Source of the DNA: Marinomonas ostreistagni
GTDB taxonomy: Bacteria; Pseudomonadota; Gammaproteobacteria; Pseudomonadales; Marinomonadaceae
Direction of reading: 5' to 3'
DNA: 64,000 nucleotides
NCBI RefSeq assembly: GCF_016461785.1
Contig: NZ_JAEMUH010000006.1
Location: forward strand, 124,001-188,000
Shown one piece after another: positions 15,718 to 25,046 of this stretch. Position 1 is the first letter of the stretch. Every line of letters begins with the position of its first letter. The position numbers and the translations under genes are program-made. The notes beneath the pieces are model-generated. The model was not told the DNA's origin, ran no database searches, and worked only from the letters and a program-made list of their open reading frames with translations.

Positions 15718-17436
15718 ATGTACAACAATAAAAAGAAATTCGTTTTAGCTGCTATCCCATTGGCTGTTGCACTGGGTTCAGGATCTGCTTGGGCAGACCA
15801 ATACTCTGATGCCGCCCAAAAATGGCTAGATAGTGAGTTTACGGTATCGACTCTTTCAGAAGCTGAGCAATTAAAAGAAATGGCTTGGTTCACTGAAGCA
15901 GCTAAACGTTTTCGCGGTATGGAAATCAACGTCGCATCGGAAACACTAACTACTCACAAATACGAGTCACAAGTTCTAGCTAAAGCCTTTGCTGAAATCA
16001 CAGGGATTAAGGTGAACCATGACTTGATCCAAGAAGGGGATGTGGTCGAAAAACTGCAAACCCAAATGCAGTCTGGTCGTAACATCTACGACGCTTATGT
16101 AAACGACTCTGATTTGATCGGTACTCACTTCCGTTACGGTAAAGTCGTACCTATTTCAGACATCATGGAGCAGCATAGCGAGCTTAAGTCCCCTACTCTT
16201 GATTTAGGTGACTTCATCGGCTTGAACTTCACATCTGGTCCAGACGGTAAGCTCTACCAACTGCCTACTCAACAATTTGCGAACCTATACTGGTTCCGCT
16301 ACGACTGGTACCAACGACCAGAACTTAAGAAACAATTTAAAGAAATCTACGGCTACGAACTAGGTGTGCCAGTAAACTGGTCCGCTTACGAAGACATCGC
16401 AGAGTTCTTTACTAAGCACGTTGGCGAAATCGATGGTCAAAAAGTTTACGGTCACATGGACTACGGTAAAAAAGACCCATCTCTGGGCTGGCGTTTCACG
16501 GATGCTTGGTTCTCTATGGCAGGTGCGGGTGACAAAGGCCTGCCAAACGGTTTACCAGTCGATGAATGGGGTATTCGTGTTGAAGGCTGTAACCCTGTCG
16601 GTTCCAGCGTAGCTCGTGGTGGTGCGACCAACGGTCCAGCAGCGGTTTACGCGACAACTAAATATGTGGATTGGTTGCGTCAGTACGCGCCACCAGAAGC
16701 ACAAGGCATGACATTCTCTGAAGCCGGCCCAGTGCCAGCACAAGGTAACGTGGCTCAGCAGATCTTCTGGTACACCGCGTTCACAGCTGATATGACACAA
16801 AAAGGTCTACCAGTGGTGAACGAAGACGGCACGCCAAAATGGCGTATGGCCCCTTCTCCACGTGGACCTTACTGGGAAGAAGGCATGAAACTGGGTTACC
16901 AAGACGTGGGCGCATGGACATTCATGAACTCAACACCTGAAGATCGTCGTCTAGCGGCTTGGTTATACGCTCAGTTCACGACGTCTAAAACGGTTTCTTT
17001 GAAGAAAACACTGGTTGGCCTAACACCAATCCGTGAATCGGACATCAACTCTCCAGAGATGCAAGAAGCGGCACCATTCCTAGGTGGTTTGGTTGAGTTC
17101 TACAAAGGGCCTGCTCGTGAGCAGTGGTCACCAACAGGTATTAACGTACCGGACTACCCAAAACTGGCTCAGCTTTGGTGGCAGTACATTTCTCAAGCAG
17201 CATCTGGCGAAGCGACACCACAAGTGGCGCTTAACGGTCTGGCAGAAGCTCAAGACAAAGTACTACAGCGCCTAGAACGTGCTGGCGTTCATGAGAACTG
17301 TGGTCCAAAACTAAACGAGCCTCGTGATGAAGCCTACTGGCTGAATCAACCAGGTGCACCAAAAGCGAAGCTTGCGAATGAAAAACCTCAGGGCAAAACC
17401 GTCGATTACGACGAATTACTGCGCTCTTGGGAATAA
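15718..17436 (+). CDS. glpV: Glycerol-type ABC importer solute-binding protein GlpV
   Basis: Periplasmic binding protein of 572 residues, larger than most sugar-binding proteins but usual for this family. The signal peptide covers about residues 1-26 (basic NNKKK start, hydrophobic core, GSAWA-D cleavage). The mature protein is rich in Trp, Tyr and Asp around the ligand region (LYWFRYDWYQRPEL). It is the last gene of the operon, 66 bp after glpU, and is followed by a strong terminator. Glycerol or another small polyol is the expected ligand, supported by nearby glpK, glpR and glpD. Confidence 0.9.
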   Translation: MYNNKKKFVLAAIPLAVALGSGSAWADQYSDAAQKWLDSEFTVSTLSEAEQLKEMAWFTEAAKRFRGMEINVASETLTTHKYESQVLAKAFAEITGIKVNHDLIQEGDVVEKLQTQMQSGRNIYDAYVNDSDLIGTHFRYGKVVPISDIMEQHSELKSPTLDLGDFIGLNFTSGPDGKLYQLPTQQFANLYWFRYDWYQRPELKKQFKEIYGYELGVPVNWSAYEDIAEFFTKHVGEIDGQKVYGHMDYGKKDPSLGWRFTDAWFSMAGAGDKGLPNGLPVDEWGIRVEGCNPVGSSVARGGATNGPAAVYATTKYVDWLRQYAPPEAQGMTFSEAGPVPAQGNVAQQIFWYTAFTADMTQKGLPVVNEDGTPKWRMAPSPRGPYWEEGMKLGYQDVGAWTFMNSTPEDRRLAAWLYAQFTTSKTVSLKKTLVGLTPIRESDINSPEMQEAAPFLGGLVEFYKGPAREQWSPTGINVPDYPKLAQLWWQYISQAASGEATPQVALNGLAEAQDKVLQRLERAGVHENCGPKLNEPRDEAYWLNQPGAPKAKLANEKPQGKTVDYDELLRSWE

Positions 17437-17464
17437 CGTTCAAAAGATCACCCTCTAAGTGTTA

Positions 17465-17491
17465 GACCGGCTTCGCGCCGGTCTTTTTTTT
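17465..17491 (+). terminator. Rho-independent terminator of glpSTPQUV
   Basis: GACCGGC (17465-17471), a 5-nt loop, GCCGGTC (17477-17483), then eight T residues. This is a canonical strong terminator directly after glpV. Confidence 0.92.
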
Positions 17492-17621
17492 GCCACATTT
17501 ATAAGGTAGACATTCAATAACATATGAACTAGTTTCTAACCCTCGGTAATGGAATACCGCTAACCATTTGGTTTTTAGATGGTATTTCTCTAAACACATC
17601 TCAAATAAAGGAATATTTCTC

Positions 17622-18158
17622 ATGTCAGAAAATGTAATCGACCAGCTCTCTCAATACGATATCACGGTCGAAGAAGCGCATAACTTCATACTTAAAAATC
17701 TAGATAATCCATCTTTGATTTTAGAGACGGCGGCTGAATTAGGTCTCACACACAGCATGCTGGCTGAGATTCATGGCAATGCATCATCAAGTCAAGTCTT
17801 GTCTTATTTTATCAATAACAGTTTGAACAGTTCTGCTCTGTTAGATATAGAAGGTCCAGGCATATTCGATGAAGATGGTAATGCTCTTGAAACCATTACT
17901 ATTGATATTCCAATACCTGAAAATGTTTTCGATTTGGATGTCACAGTCAATTTTTTTGGAGGTGAGTTTACTGTTTCTGCCTCAGAGCTAGATAGTGATG
18001 GAGATGGGGAACTTGAACTAATGACGGCCGCCTCTGAAGATATTTCGCAAATTGATTTTAGTTGGGAAATATCAGACAACTCAGCGACGTTGACACTGGC
18101 ATATAACGACAGCAGCGACACAACGTTGATCGGTATTCAAGATGAAGTGATAGGCTAA
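17622..18158 (+). CDS. Acidic orphan protein of unknown function
   Basis: 178 residues from the ATG at 17622, with AAAGGA upstream. No signal peptide or membrane segment is seen. Residues 1-65 look helical (DITVEEAHNFILKNLDNPS, then LGLTHSMLAEIHG), resembling short helical modules that I associate with secreted or repeat-containing marine proteins. The second half is predicted beta-rich and very acidic, with a DSDGDGELEL stretch resembling a calcium-binding loop. It stands alone between two terminators. I do not recognise the family and assign no function. Confidence 0.7.
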   Translation: MSENVIDQLSQYDITVEEAHNFILKNLDNPSLILETAAELGLTHSMLAEIHGNASSSQVLSYFINNSLNSSALLDIEGPGIFDEDGNALETITIDIPIPENVFDLDVTVNFFGGEFTVSASELDSDGDGELELMTAASEDISQIDFSWEISDNSATLTLAYNDSSDTTLIGIQDEVIG

Positions 18159-18182
18159 ACACTATTATTTGTTATAAGTAAT

Positions 18183-18209
18183 AAAGCTGGTCGTATTACC
18201 AGCTTTTTT
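18183..18209 (+). terminator. Terminator of the orphan gene
   Basis: 9-bp inverted repeat (18183-18191 with 18198-18206), 6-nt loop, six T residues from 18204. It follows the orphan gene by about 25 bp and faces the convergent DMT gene. Confidence 0.85.
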
Positions 18210-18227
18210 ATTAAACGTGATAACCAC

Positions 18228-19127
18228 TCAGCGGCTAGTAGATACTCGCATAACACTGGCAATGATTAACAAGGCCCCGAGCCATTGGATTAAAGAAAGA
18301 CTCTCCCCTAGCCACAACATTGCAAATAAGGCACCAAATAACGGCTCACTGCCCATCAGTAGCGCGACACGCGTTGGGGAAGTACGGCTGATCGCAAGGT
18401 TTTGAGCAAAAAATGCAAACAGCGTACACATCAGCACTAAATACAAGGTAATCAGCCAAAAAGCAGGTTGACTGAGTGACGACCAAGCAATCGACTCACC
18501 TGAACCCCAGCCAACGATAACGGCCATGAGCATCACCGCCAGAGACTGAATCGCAGTTAAACTCAACATGGTAATAGAACGGTTATGAGTCAGGCGTTTG
18601 GTCAACGTCACCATGATCGCACGCCCTACTGCTGCCAGTAGAATCAAGCCATCTCCTAAATTGAAAGAGAGGTTAAAACCTGAATGCAAGCTCAGCAGCA
18701 ACACTCCCAAACAACTTAACATCCCCATTAGCCATAGAGCCCCTGAAACACGGCTACGATTAATTAGCATTTCTGCAAGCGCCGTTAGGATCATAGACAA
18801 ACTGATCAGCACTGCAGCATTCGTAGCGCTGGTGTACAGCACGCCAGACACTTCACAGACAAAGATTCCTGACAAAACAAGACCGGTAGGCAGGGCGCGT
18901 AACCAATCCTGATTCTTGCCTTGTTTAAAGTCTCGAACCAATACAGGCAAAAGCATCAGGAACGTCAGGCCAAAGCGGATGCCAATAAAACTAAACATCC
19001 CAACATACATTAACGCGTCTTTTGTTAATCCATAGCTGGTCCCCCAAAAGATCGCGACCAGTAGCAGCATGTATTCTGTCCAGCCAAATAATGGCCGATA
19101 GGGATGAGTTGTTAGGGTTGTCATCAT
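18228..19127 (-). CDS. DMT-family (EamA) membrane transporter
   Basis: 299-residue inner-membrane protein with ten predicted helices formed by two EamA repeats. Typical stretches are FWGTSYGLTKDALMYVG in the first repeat and GSEPLFGALFAMLWLGESLS near the end. The family usually exports amino acids or other metabolites. It is divergent from a LysR regulator 89 bp away, the classic regulator/exporter pair. The ribosome site lies inside an inverted repeat. Starts at 19127 or 19124 are both possible; 19124 has the better spacing. Confidence 0.88.
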   Translation of the reverse strand: MMTTLTTHPYRPLFGWTEYMLLLVAIFWGTSYGLTKDALMYVGMFSFIGIRFGLTFLMLLPVLVRDFKQGKNQDWLRALPTGLVLSGIFVCEVSGVLYTSATNAAVLISLSMILTALAEMLINRSRVSGALWLMGMLSCLGVLLLSLHSGFNLSFNLGDGLILLAAVGRAIMVTLTKRLTHNRSITMLSLTAIQSLAVMLMAVIVGWGSGESIAWSSLSQPAFWLITLYLVLMCTLFAFFAQNLAISRTSPTRVALLMGSEPLFGALFAMLWLGESLSLIQWLGALLIIASVMRVSTSR

Positions 19128-19129
19128 CT

Positions 19130-19156
19130 TACCTCGTTGTTTCTTTTGACGAGGTA
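19130..19156 (-). promoter_or_regulatory. Inverted repeat covering the DMT gene's ribosome site
   Basis: TACCTCGT (19130-19137) and ACGAGGTA (19149-19156) form a perfect 8-bp stem with an 11-nt loop. In the reverse-strand mRNA the second arm contains the GAGG Shine-Dalgarno, four bases before the first ATG. It may be a translational switch, or a DNA operator for the divergent LysR protein. Further small inverted repeats occur up to 19191. Confidence 0.5.
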
Positions 19157-19216
19157 CAGTCTAAATTGTATCGTTCTAGACAATAATACAACCTAATAAC
19201 AAATGACTTTTGTCTT

Positions 19217-20134
19217 ATGAACACAAATGAACTACTCAAGCTACTGCCTGAACTCGGCATATTTGTAACGGTGGTCGATGCAGGCAGTCTTTCTGAAGCG
19301 GGTCGACGCCTACAGCTGCCGCCCTCTTCCATTAGTCGCGCTATTTCCAAGCTTGAAGATCAATTGAGCAGCAAATTATTAGAACGCACCACTCGTTCAT
19401 TGGCTCTGACACCGATAGGTCGGGATGTATACGAACAAGCGCTTTCGATGATGGACGCGGCAAAAGCCGCCATTGCTCGCATTGAAAGTCAAAAACACGA
19501 GTTGAATGGTCTGCTAAGGATTGCGGCCCCGAAAGCATTAAGTAAGCACATCATCGCGCCTTTGATCTTTAAATTTATGGCGCAGCACTCAGCGTTAAAA
19601 GTGCAGCTCACGGCTTCGGATAACATGGTCGACCCAGCGACAGGGGAAGTGGATCTATTGCTTCAGGTGACTGAATCCCCATGTGAACATCTAGTGGCAA
19701 GGCCTGTGGGATTCGTTAAGCAAGTACTTTGCACCACTTGGGACTACCTTGAACAACACCCCAAACCACAACATCCGCAGGATTTAAAACAACATGCCTG
19801 CATCGCTTTAGGTGAAAAAAACGATGATCACTGTTGGTACTTTGCCAACAATGAAACTGTAGAGCAGGTCATGACAAAAGGCGCGTTTGCCAGCAACCAC
19901 TCTGAGATTCGTCTCGCTGCCGTTCAGAAAGGGCTGGGGATCTCGATTTTTCCAGAATTCGTGGTAAATGAAGCCATTTCAAAAGGCGAGTTAGTGGCGT
20001 TACTGCAGGATTGGACGTTCCAAGGGAGCTATCACGGCACGATATACGCTCAATACAGCCAATCACGCTTTGTGCCAGCGACCATTCGAGCGTTTATTAG
20101 TTTTCTTACCTCTGAGCTTGCCGAACAGGATTAA
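19217..20134 (+). CDS. LysR-family transcriptional regulator
   Basis: 305 residues with an N-terminal winged helix-turn-helix (GSLSEAGRRLQLPPSSISRAISKLEDQL, residues about 22-50) and a C-terminal periplasmic-binding-like effector domain. It resembles the CrgA/YhjC branch (LLERTTRSLALTPIGRDVYEQA). It is divergent from the DMT exporter gene and probably controls it. The effector is unknown. Confidence 0.9.
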   Translation: MNTNELLKLLPELGIFVTVVDAGSLSEAGRRLQLPPSSISRAISKLEDQLSSKLLERTTRSLALTPIGRDVYEQALSMMDAAKAAIARIESQKHELNGLLRIAAPKALSKHIIAPLIFKFMAQHSALKVQLTASDNMVDPATGEVDLLLQVTESPCEHLVARPVGFVKQVLCTTWDYLEQHPKPQHPQDLKQHACIALGEKNDDHCWYFANNETVEQVMTKGAFASNHSEIRLAAVQKGLGISIFPEFVVNEAISKGELVALLQDWTFQGSYHGTIYAQYSQSRFVPATIRAFISFLTSELAEQD

Positions 20135-20215
20135 GCGTTCAGCAAGCTTACAGAGATGCTAAACGAGCGTTATTGAACCGAACGCACTCGGCTCACAGTG
20201 CATGGGCATTAATCG

Positions 20216-20521
20216 TCATACTACATCCTTCCTAGACTCTTGCTTTTTCTCCAATATATTATAAAAAAGTGCTTTTACAACAATAGCAAAAACTAGTACG
20301 TACTCAGCATTGCTGGCTTCTAACTCTGCATATGTCGCTATATTTAGATCAAAAGTAGCGACCAACCAGTTATAAAAATTCTCTTTGAAAGCCGTTGGAG
20401 CAAAGAAAACTATCCCAGCGAACGCAATATAGAACCAAGTTATCTTCTTTTTAAAATTGAAAAACGAACACTTTCTACCAAAAGTAATTACTAGATCTTT
20501 AAGTCCATTTTTAGATACCAC
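20216..20521 (-). CDS. Small two-helix membrane protein, unknown
   Basis: About 101 residues from a GTG start at 20521, chosen because AAGGAG lies six bases upstream. A basic N-terminus (KKK) precedes a membrane segment (about residues 27-42), and a second segment (about 70-88) precedes a charged C-terminus rich in Lys, Glu and Arg. The gene is A+T-rich compared with its neighbours, which may indicate recent acquisition. No family is recognised. Confidence 0.55.
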   Translation of the reverse strand: MVSKNGLKDLVITFGRKCSFFNFKKKITWFYIAFAGIVFFAPTAFKENFYNWLVATFDLNIATYAELEASNAEYVLVFAIVVKALFYNILEKKQESRKDVV

Positions 20522-20826
20522 TCATTACTCCTTGAGAATGTGTGAAGCTATTTTCTTTAACCATAATATAGCTTTTCTATTTACTATGCATTGTACTCAT
20601 AAATTATGGAATATCTTCTAAATTATCGTGAATCGAAAAGTAAGTAATTAAAGTACAACGAGTCGAACTGCTTTCACCAAAGCCTTAATTAGTTAATTAT
20701 ATTGAAAAAATTTAATGCAAAACCATAGTTTTAAAGAATTCAACTTTACTAAACTATGGTTTTATCATGACAATGATCTATATAAGTTGCTGACACATGC
20801 AGATATCGAAGCCTGTGAACCTGTTC
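20522..20826. other. A+T-rich intergenic region
   Basis: About 305 bp with no supported gene, between the small membrane protein gene and the 3' end of glpK. It holds the large inverted repeat described separately (20719-20763). An open frame on the forward strand starting at 20715 runs into antisense glpK and was rejected. Confidence 0.5.
20719..20763 (-). terminator. Long-loop inverted repeat, likely glpK terminator
   Basis: Perfect 13-bp arms (20719-20731 and 20751-20763) around a 19-nt loop, downstream of the glpK stop. On the reverse strand T-rich sequence follows. The loop is longer than usual, so a regulatory or mobile-element origin is possible. Confidence 0.45.
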
Positions 20827-22311
20827 TTAATGTGTTGAGCGCACTCGGCTTACCGCATCAAGCCAACCGGAGTAAAGCTTTTCGCGATTATCTTGCCCCA
20901 TTTCTGGGTTGAACTGTTGCTCTGATTGCCACAGTTCACTGATTTGTTCGAGAGATTCGTACATGCCCACGCGAAGTCCTGCTAGGAAAGCAACACCTAG
21001 TGCCGTAGTTTCCGTCACCTGTGGGCGTTCTACGGTGATACCTAATACATCGCTTAAGAACTGCACGACAAGGTTGTTCACTACCATGCCACCATCGACT
21101 CGAAGTGTACTAAACTGAGCGCCATCCTGCGCCATAGCATCAACAAGGTCTTTAGTCTGGTAACACACGGAACGCAGCCCTGCGCTGACGATATCCGACA
21201 CACTGGTATCACGAGTTAGGCCGATCATGGCACCACGGGCATCAGGGTCCCAGTACGGCGCACCTAATCCAGTAAAGGCAGGCACTAAGTAGACGGTATC
21301 TGCATTTAAAGCTCGCTCCGCAAGGCTTTGCGTTTCAGCTGCATCATCAAACAGTTTCAAACCATCACGGAGCCATTGGATGGCTGCCCCAGCCACAAAG
21401 ATACTGCCTTCTAGGGCGTAGGTGACTTTCCCGTTAATTCGATAGCCTACGGTGGTGAGCATTTTATGTTCTGATTTAAGCGGCTGATCGCCCGTATTCA
21501 GGATCATAAAGCAGCCTGTGCCATAGGTGCTTTTCACCATGCCTGGGGAAAAGCAAGCTTGACCCACTAATGCTGCCTGCTGATCACCAGCAATGCCGTT
21601 TACAGGGATTTCAGCTCCCAACCACTGGGCATCAATGGTGCCGAAATCATCACTTGAGTCCATCACTTGTGGGAAGATAACATCGCCGATTTCGAGTAGT
21701 TCGATTAACTCTTCGTCCCATTTTTGCGTGTGGATATTAAACGCCATGGTACGGGCGGCATTAGTCGCATCTGTTCGATGATAACGACCATTTGTAAGCT
21801 TCCAGAGTAAGTAGCTGTCAACCGTACCAAAGGCAATGTGACCGAGTTTTGCTCGCTCTTTCACGCCTTCAACATTTTCTAGAATCCAACGAATCTTGGT
21901 CGCAGAAAAGTAAGGATCGATGAGCAAGCCTGTTTTGGATTGCACCAATTCGCTGTAATCTTTATCGACTAAAGACTGACAATACTGGCTGGTTCGGCGA
22001 TCTTGCCAAACAATCGCGTTGTAGACTGTCTCACCCGTCTCAGTGTCCCACAGCACGGTCGTTTCACGTTGGTTGGTAATACCAATTGAGGCTATCGCAT
22101 CCGCATCAATGCCTGTATCCTTGAGCACGTTTTGACAAACCGTAAGGGTAGATTGCCATAGATCGTTCGGGTCGTGTTCCACCCAGCCATCGTTTGGAAA
22201 ATGCTGAGGGAATTCTTGTTGGGACTGACCCACGCGCACGCCTTTCGCATCAAATATAATCGCTCGGCTACTGGTCGTTCCTTGGTCGATAGCAAGTAGA
22301 TATTGGCTCAT
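20827..22311 (-). CDS. glpK: Glycerol kinase
   Basis: ATP-dependent phosphorylation of glycerol to sn-glycerol-3-phosphate, cytoplasmic. 494 residues, close to the usual 500. FGGY-kinase signatures are clear: N-terminal [21 protein letters not shown] near residue 100, [13 protein letters not shown] centrally, and VDGGMVVNN near residue 405. It is divergent from glpR across a GlpR-like operator. No glpF channel gene adjoins it; glycerol may instead enter through the ABC system 3-9 kb away. Confidence 0.97.
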   Translation of the reverse strand: MSQYLLAIDQGTTSSRAIIFDAKGVRVGQSQQEFPQHFPNDGWVEHDPNDLWQSTLTVCQNVLKDTGIDADAIASIGITNQRETTVLWDTETGETVYNAIVWQDRRTSQYCQSLVDKDYSELVQSKTGLLIDPYFSATKIRWILENVEGVKERAKLGHIAFGTVDSYLLWKLTNGRYHRTDATNAARTMAFNIHTQKWDEELIELLEIGDVIFPQVMDSSDDFGTIDAQWLGAEIPVNGIAGDQQAALVGQACFSPGMVKSTYGTGCFMILNTGDQPLKSEHKMLTTVGYRINGKVTYALEGSIFVAGAAIQWLRDGLKLFDDAAETQSLAERALNADTVYLVPAFTGLGAPYWDPDARGAMIGLTRDTSVSDIVSAGLRSVCYQTKDLVDAMAQDGAQFSTLRVDGGMVVNNLVVQFLSDVLGITVERPQVTETTALGVAFLAGLRVGMYESLEQISELWQSEQQFNPEMGQDNREKLYSGWLDAVSRVRSTH

Positions 22312-22394
22312 GACTTAGCTCTCTTGGTTTTTCAAAACATCACAATCCAATGGGATGGCAATGAATACGTTGTTATTTTTGTTAATCGAACATA

Positions 22395-22414
22395 AATGTT
22401 CAAATTCGAATATT
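22395..22414. promoter_or_regulatory. GlpR-type operator between glpK and glpR
   Basis: AATGTTCAAATTCGAATATT fits most positions of the E. coli GlpR consensus (WATKYTCGWW-WWCGAWMATRW as I recall it). Flanking half-sites (TCGAACAT at 22386, TATTCG near 22429) suggest a multi-site operator controlling glpK and perhaps glpR itself. Confidence 0.6.
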
Positions 22415-22473
22415 CTGTATTAAAACCATATTCGTTTGCTTTAGCAAGCAGCTATTGAGGAGTTTGAGTCGGC

Positions 22474-23238
22474 ATGGGCCAGATGACACGCCAAGATCAG
22501 ATTATTAAAGTCGTTCGCGAAAAGGGTTACGTCTCTATCGAAGAGTTGGCTGCGCAGTTTAATGTGACCCCTCAAACCATTCGTCGTGACATCAATACGC
22601 TGGCCGACCAAAACATCATTCGTCGCCATCATGGTGGTGCTAGCTGCGAGTCTTCTACAACGAATGTAGATTACAGCACACGCCAAGCATTACAGCTCGA
22701 TGCTAAGAAACAGATCGCTAAGCACATCGCCAAAGAGATCCCAAACGGCGCATCTTTGTTTATTAATATCGGCACCACAACCGAAGAAGTGGCTCGCGCA
22801 TTACTGCAGCACCATAACCTAAAGATCATTACCAATAACATCAATGTTGCATCGATCCTGCGTACCAAAGAAGACTTCAACGTTATTGTTGCTGGGGGGA
22901 CGGTTCGTAGCCGAGACGGCGGTATCATTGGTGAAGCCACGGTAGATTTCATAAATCAGTTTCGCGTGGATTACGGCATTATCGGTATCAGTGCCATTGA
23001 TCAAGAAGATGGCTCTCTATTAGATTACGATTACCAAGAGGTACGTGTCGCACAGAGTATTATCTCCAACTCACGGGAAGTCTTTCTGGCCGCCGACCAT
23101 GCGAAATTTGGCCGTAGTGCCATGGTGCGCTTAGGCAATATCACCCAAGTAGATCGCTTATTCAGTGATGCAGAACCCCCAAAATCGATTAAAGCCTTAC
23201 TAAAAGAACACTCGGTAAAATTTGAACTGTGTGAGTAA
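22474..23238 (+). CDS. glpR: Glycerol-3-phosphate regulon repressor GlpR
   Basis: DeoR-family repressor, 254 residues (E. coli protein 252). The N-terminal helix-turn-helix reads [29 protein letters not shown], followed by the diagnostic IIRRHHGGA. The C-terminal sugar-phosphate-binding domain contains [17 protein letters not shown] and [15 protein letters not shown]. Glycerol-3-phosphate binding is expected to release it from DNA. It lies between divergent glpK and co-directional glpD, both with operator-like sites upstream. Confidence 0.96.
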   Translation: MGQMTRQDQIIKVVREKGYVSIEELAAQFNVTPQTIRRDINTLADQNIIRRHHGGASCESSTTNVDYSTRQALQLDAKKQIAKHIAKEIPNGASLFINIGTTTEEVARALLQHHNLKIITNNINVASILRTKEDFNVIVAGGTVRSRDGGIIGEATVDFINQFRVDYGIIGISAIDQEDGSLLDYDYQEVRVAQSIISNSREVFLAADHAKFGRSAMVRLGNITQVDRLFSDAEPPKSIKALLKEHSVKFELCE

Positions 23239-23402
23239 TCCTGACACAGTTCACGCTTTCTTACTCTGTCACAAGCCTTTTCCATTCTTAACACTTCTCC
23301 TCCCTCTCAAAGCTTAACACTCAATAACTGTCACATTTGTTTGATAATTTTTTAATCAATCAGCTTGCCAAAGCGAACATCTAGTTCTAGTATTCGAACA
23401 TT

Positions 23403-23423
23403 AATTTTCATTTTCGAAAATAA
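23403..23423. promoter_or_regulatory. GlpR-type operator upstream of glpD
   Basis: The 21-bp site matches the GlpR consensus at 20 positions, with core ATTTTCATTTTCGAAAATAA. Half-sites TATTCGAACAT (23391) and GTTCATATTCAAAC (23426) flank it. It lies 45 bp upstream of the glpD start. Confidence 0.7.
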
Positions 23424-23467
23424 AAGTTCATATTCAAACTTATAAATGTATTCGAGAGGGACAGGGC

Positions 23468-24991
23468 ATGACCCACAGACACGTTGATCTTTTCATTGTC
23501 GGTGGCGGCATCAATGGTGCAGGCATAGCAGCTGATGCAGCAGGCAGAGGCTTATCGGTAGCGCTGTGTGAAATGAACGATTTAGCCAACGCTACGTCTT
23601 CGTCTAGCAGCAAGCTGATTCACGGTGGTTTAAGGTATCTAGAGCATTATGAATTTCGTTTGGTGCGTGAAGCATTAAGCGAGCGTGAAGTATTGCTAAA
23701 GAATGCGCCTCATCTGGTAACTCCCATGCGCTTTCAAATGCCTCACCGTCCGCACCTTCGTCCTGCTTGGTTAATCCGCCTTGGTCTTTTCCTTTATGAT
23801 CATATTGGTAAGCGCGAAATGTTACCTGGCTCAAAAGGCGTAAAGTATGGCGCTGACAGCCCTCTTAAACAGGACATTTCTCATGGTTTTGAATACTCAG
23901 ACTGTTGGGTTGATGATGCACGCTTAGTCGTTGCGAACGCCATGAGTGCTAGAGAACACGGCGCCCTGATCATGACTCGCACCCGTTGTGAGTCGGCTAA
24001 GCGTGAAAACGGTGTTTGGGTAATCGACGTAGTTCATACCGAAACGGGCGAAAGTCAACGTTTTACAGCGGATGGCATGGTCAATGCGGCAGGTCCTTGG
24101 GTTTCGAGCTTTATTGAATCGAAGCTAGAGCGTAAGGCACCCTACAGTATTCGTATGATCAAAGGCAGCCACATTGTTGTGCCGAAGCTGTTTGAGCAAA
24201 GTAATTCTTTTATCATGCAAAACGCTGACAAGCGTATCGTGTTTGCCATCCCCTATCGTGATCAATACACATTGATCGGCACAACGGATGAAGAATACCG
24301 TGGCGATCCGAAAGATGTGGCCATTAGCGATGCCGAAACGGATTACATTCTTGATGTGGCCAACCAGCATTTTAAAACTCAGCTGTCTAAACAGGACATC
24401 GTTTGGACTTACTCAGGGGTCCGCCCACTTCTTAACGATGAGTCGTCTAATGCCTCAGCGGTGACTCGCGACTACACGCTTCACGTGGAAGATGATCACG
24501 GAAAAGCACCATTGTTAAGCATCTTTGGCGGCAAGATCACGACTTATCGTCAACTGGCGTTATCAGCAATGAAAGATCTAAAAGAGTATTACCCTAATAT
24601 GGGCAAAGAGTGGACCCATGCACACCCACTCCCTGGTGGTGATATGAGCAATGACCATCAGGCCTTCGCACAGAAGCTGCTACAAGAGTTTCCATTCCTT
24701 ACTCAAGCTCAGGCAAAGCGCTTTACTGGAAGCTACGGTACTCAAACCTATGTTCTGTTGGGTGAAGCCACTTCAGTGAATGATTTGGGCGAGTGCTTTG
24801 GCCAAGACCTCTATCAAAAAGAAGTCGACTATCTAATTGAGCATGAGTGGGCAAGAACAGCCGAAGACATCTTATGGCGTCGTTCTAAACTCGGACTGGA
24901 ATTCACGACAGAGCAATGTGCTCGTTTAGAAAGTTACTTGAAAAGTGAGCTGGCAAACGAGGAAATACTGATCAGTGAACAAATTGCGTAA
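23468..24991 (+). CDS. glpD: Aerobic glycerol-3-phosphate dehydrogenase
   Basis: FAD-dependent, membrane-associated oxidation of glycerol-3-phosphate to dihydroxyacetone phosphate with electrons passed to quinone. 507 residues, the normal length. The N-terminal FAD loop is IVGGGINGAGIAADAAGRGLS, followed by ATSSSSSKLIHGGLRYLEH, and later YTLIGTTDEEYRGDP and FGGKITTYRQLA. It follows glpR by 229 bp with its own operator, and ends in a bidirectional terminator. Confidence 0.97.
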   Translation: MTHRHVDLFIVGGGINGAGIAADAAGRGLSVALCEMNDLANATSSSSSKLIHGGLRYLEHYEFRLVREALSEREVLLKNAPHLVTPMRFQMPHRPHLRPAWLIRLGLFLYDHIGKREMLPGSKGVKYGADSPLKQDISHGFEYSDCWVDDARLVVANAMSAREHGALIMTRTRCESAKRENGVWVIDVVHTETGESQRFTADGMVNAAGPWVSSFIESKLERKAPYSIRMIKGSHIVVPKLFEQSNSFIMQNADKRIVFAIPYRDQYTLIGTTDEEYRGDPKDVAISDAETDYILDVANQHFKTQLSKQDIVWTYSGVRPLLNDESSNASAVTRDYTLHVEDDHGKAPLLSIFGGKITTYRQLALSAMKDLKEYYPNMGKEWTHAHPLPGGDMSNDHQAFAQKLLQEFPFLTQAQAKRFTGSYGTQTYVLLGEATSVNDLGECFGQDLYQKEVDYLIEHEWARTAEDILWRRSKLGLEFTTEQCARLESYLKSELANEEILISEQIA

Positions 24992-25008
24992 ACCAGATAG
25001 TTAAAACG

Positions 25009-25036
25009 AAAAAGAGTGCTCTCAGCACTCTTTTTT
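25009..25036. terminator. Bidirectional terminator, glpD / lpxL
   Basis: 8-bp GC-containing stem AGAGTGCT/AGCACTCT with a 3-nt loop, extended by A:T pairs to 12 bp, with T runs on both strands. It serves the convergent glpD and lpxL genes. Confidence 0.9.
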
Positions 25037-25046
25037 CATTTATTCA

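Noticed and set aside
20715-20912. 65-codon forward frame near the end of glpK
   Set aside because: Its second half is antisense to the glpK 3' end, there is no ribosome site, and its first half lies across the long inverted repeat.
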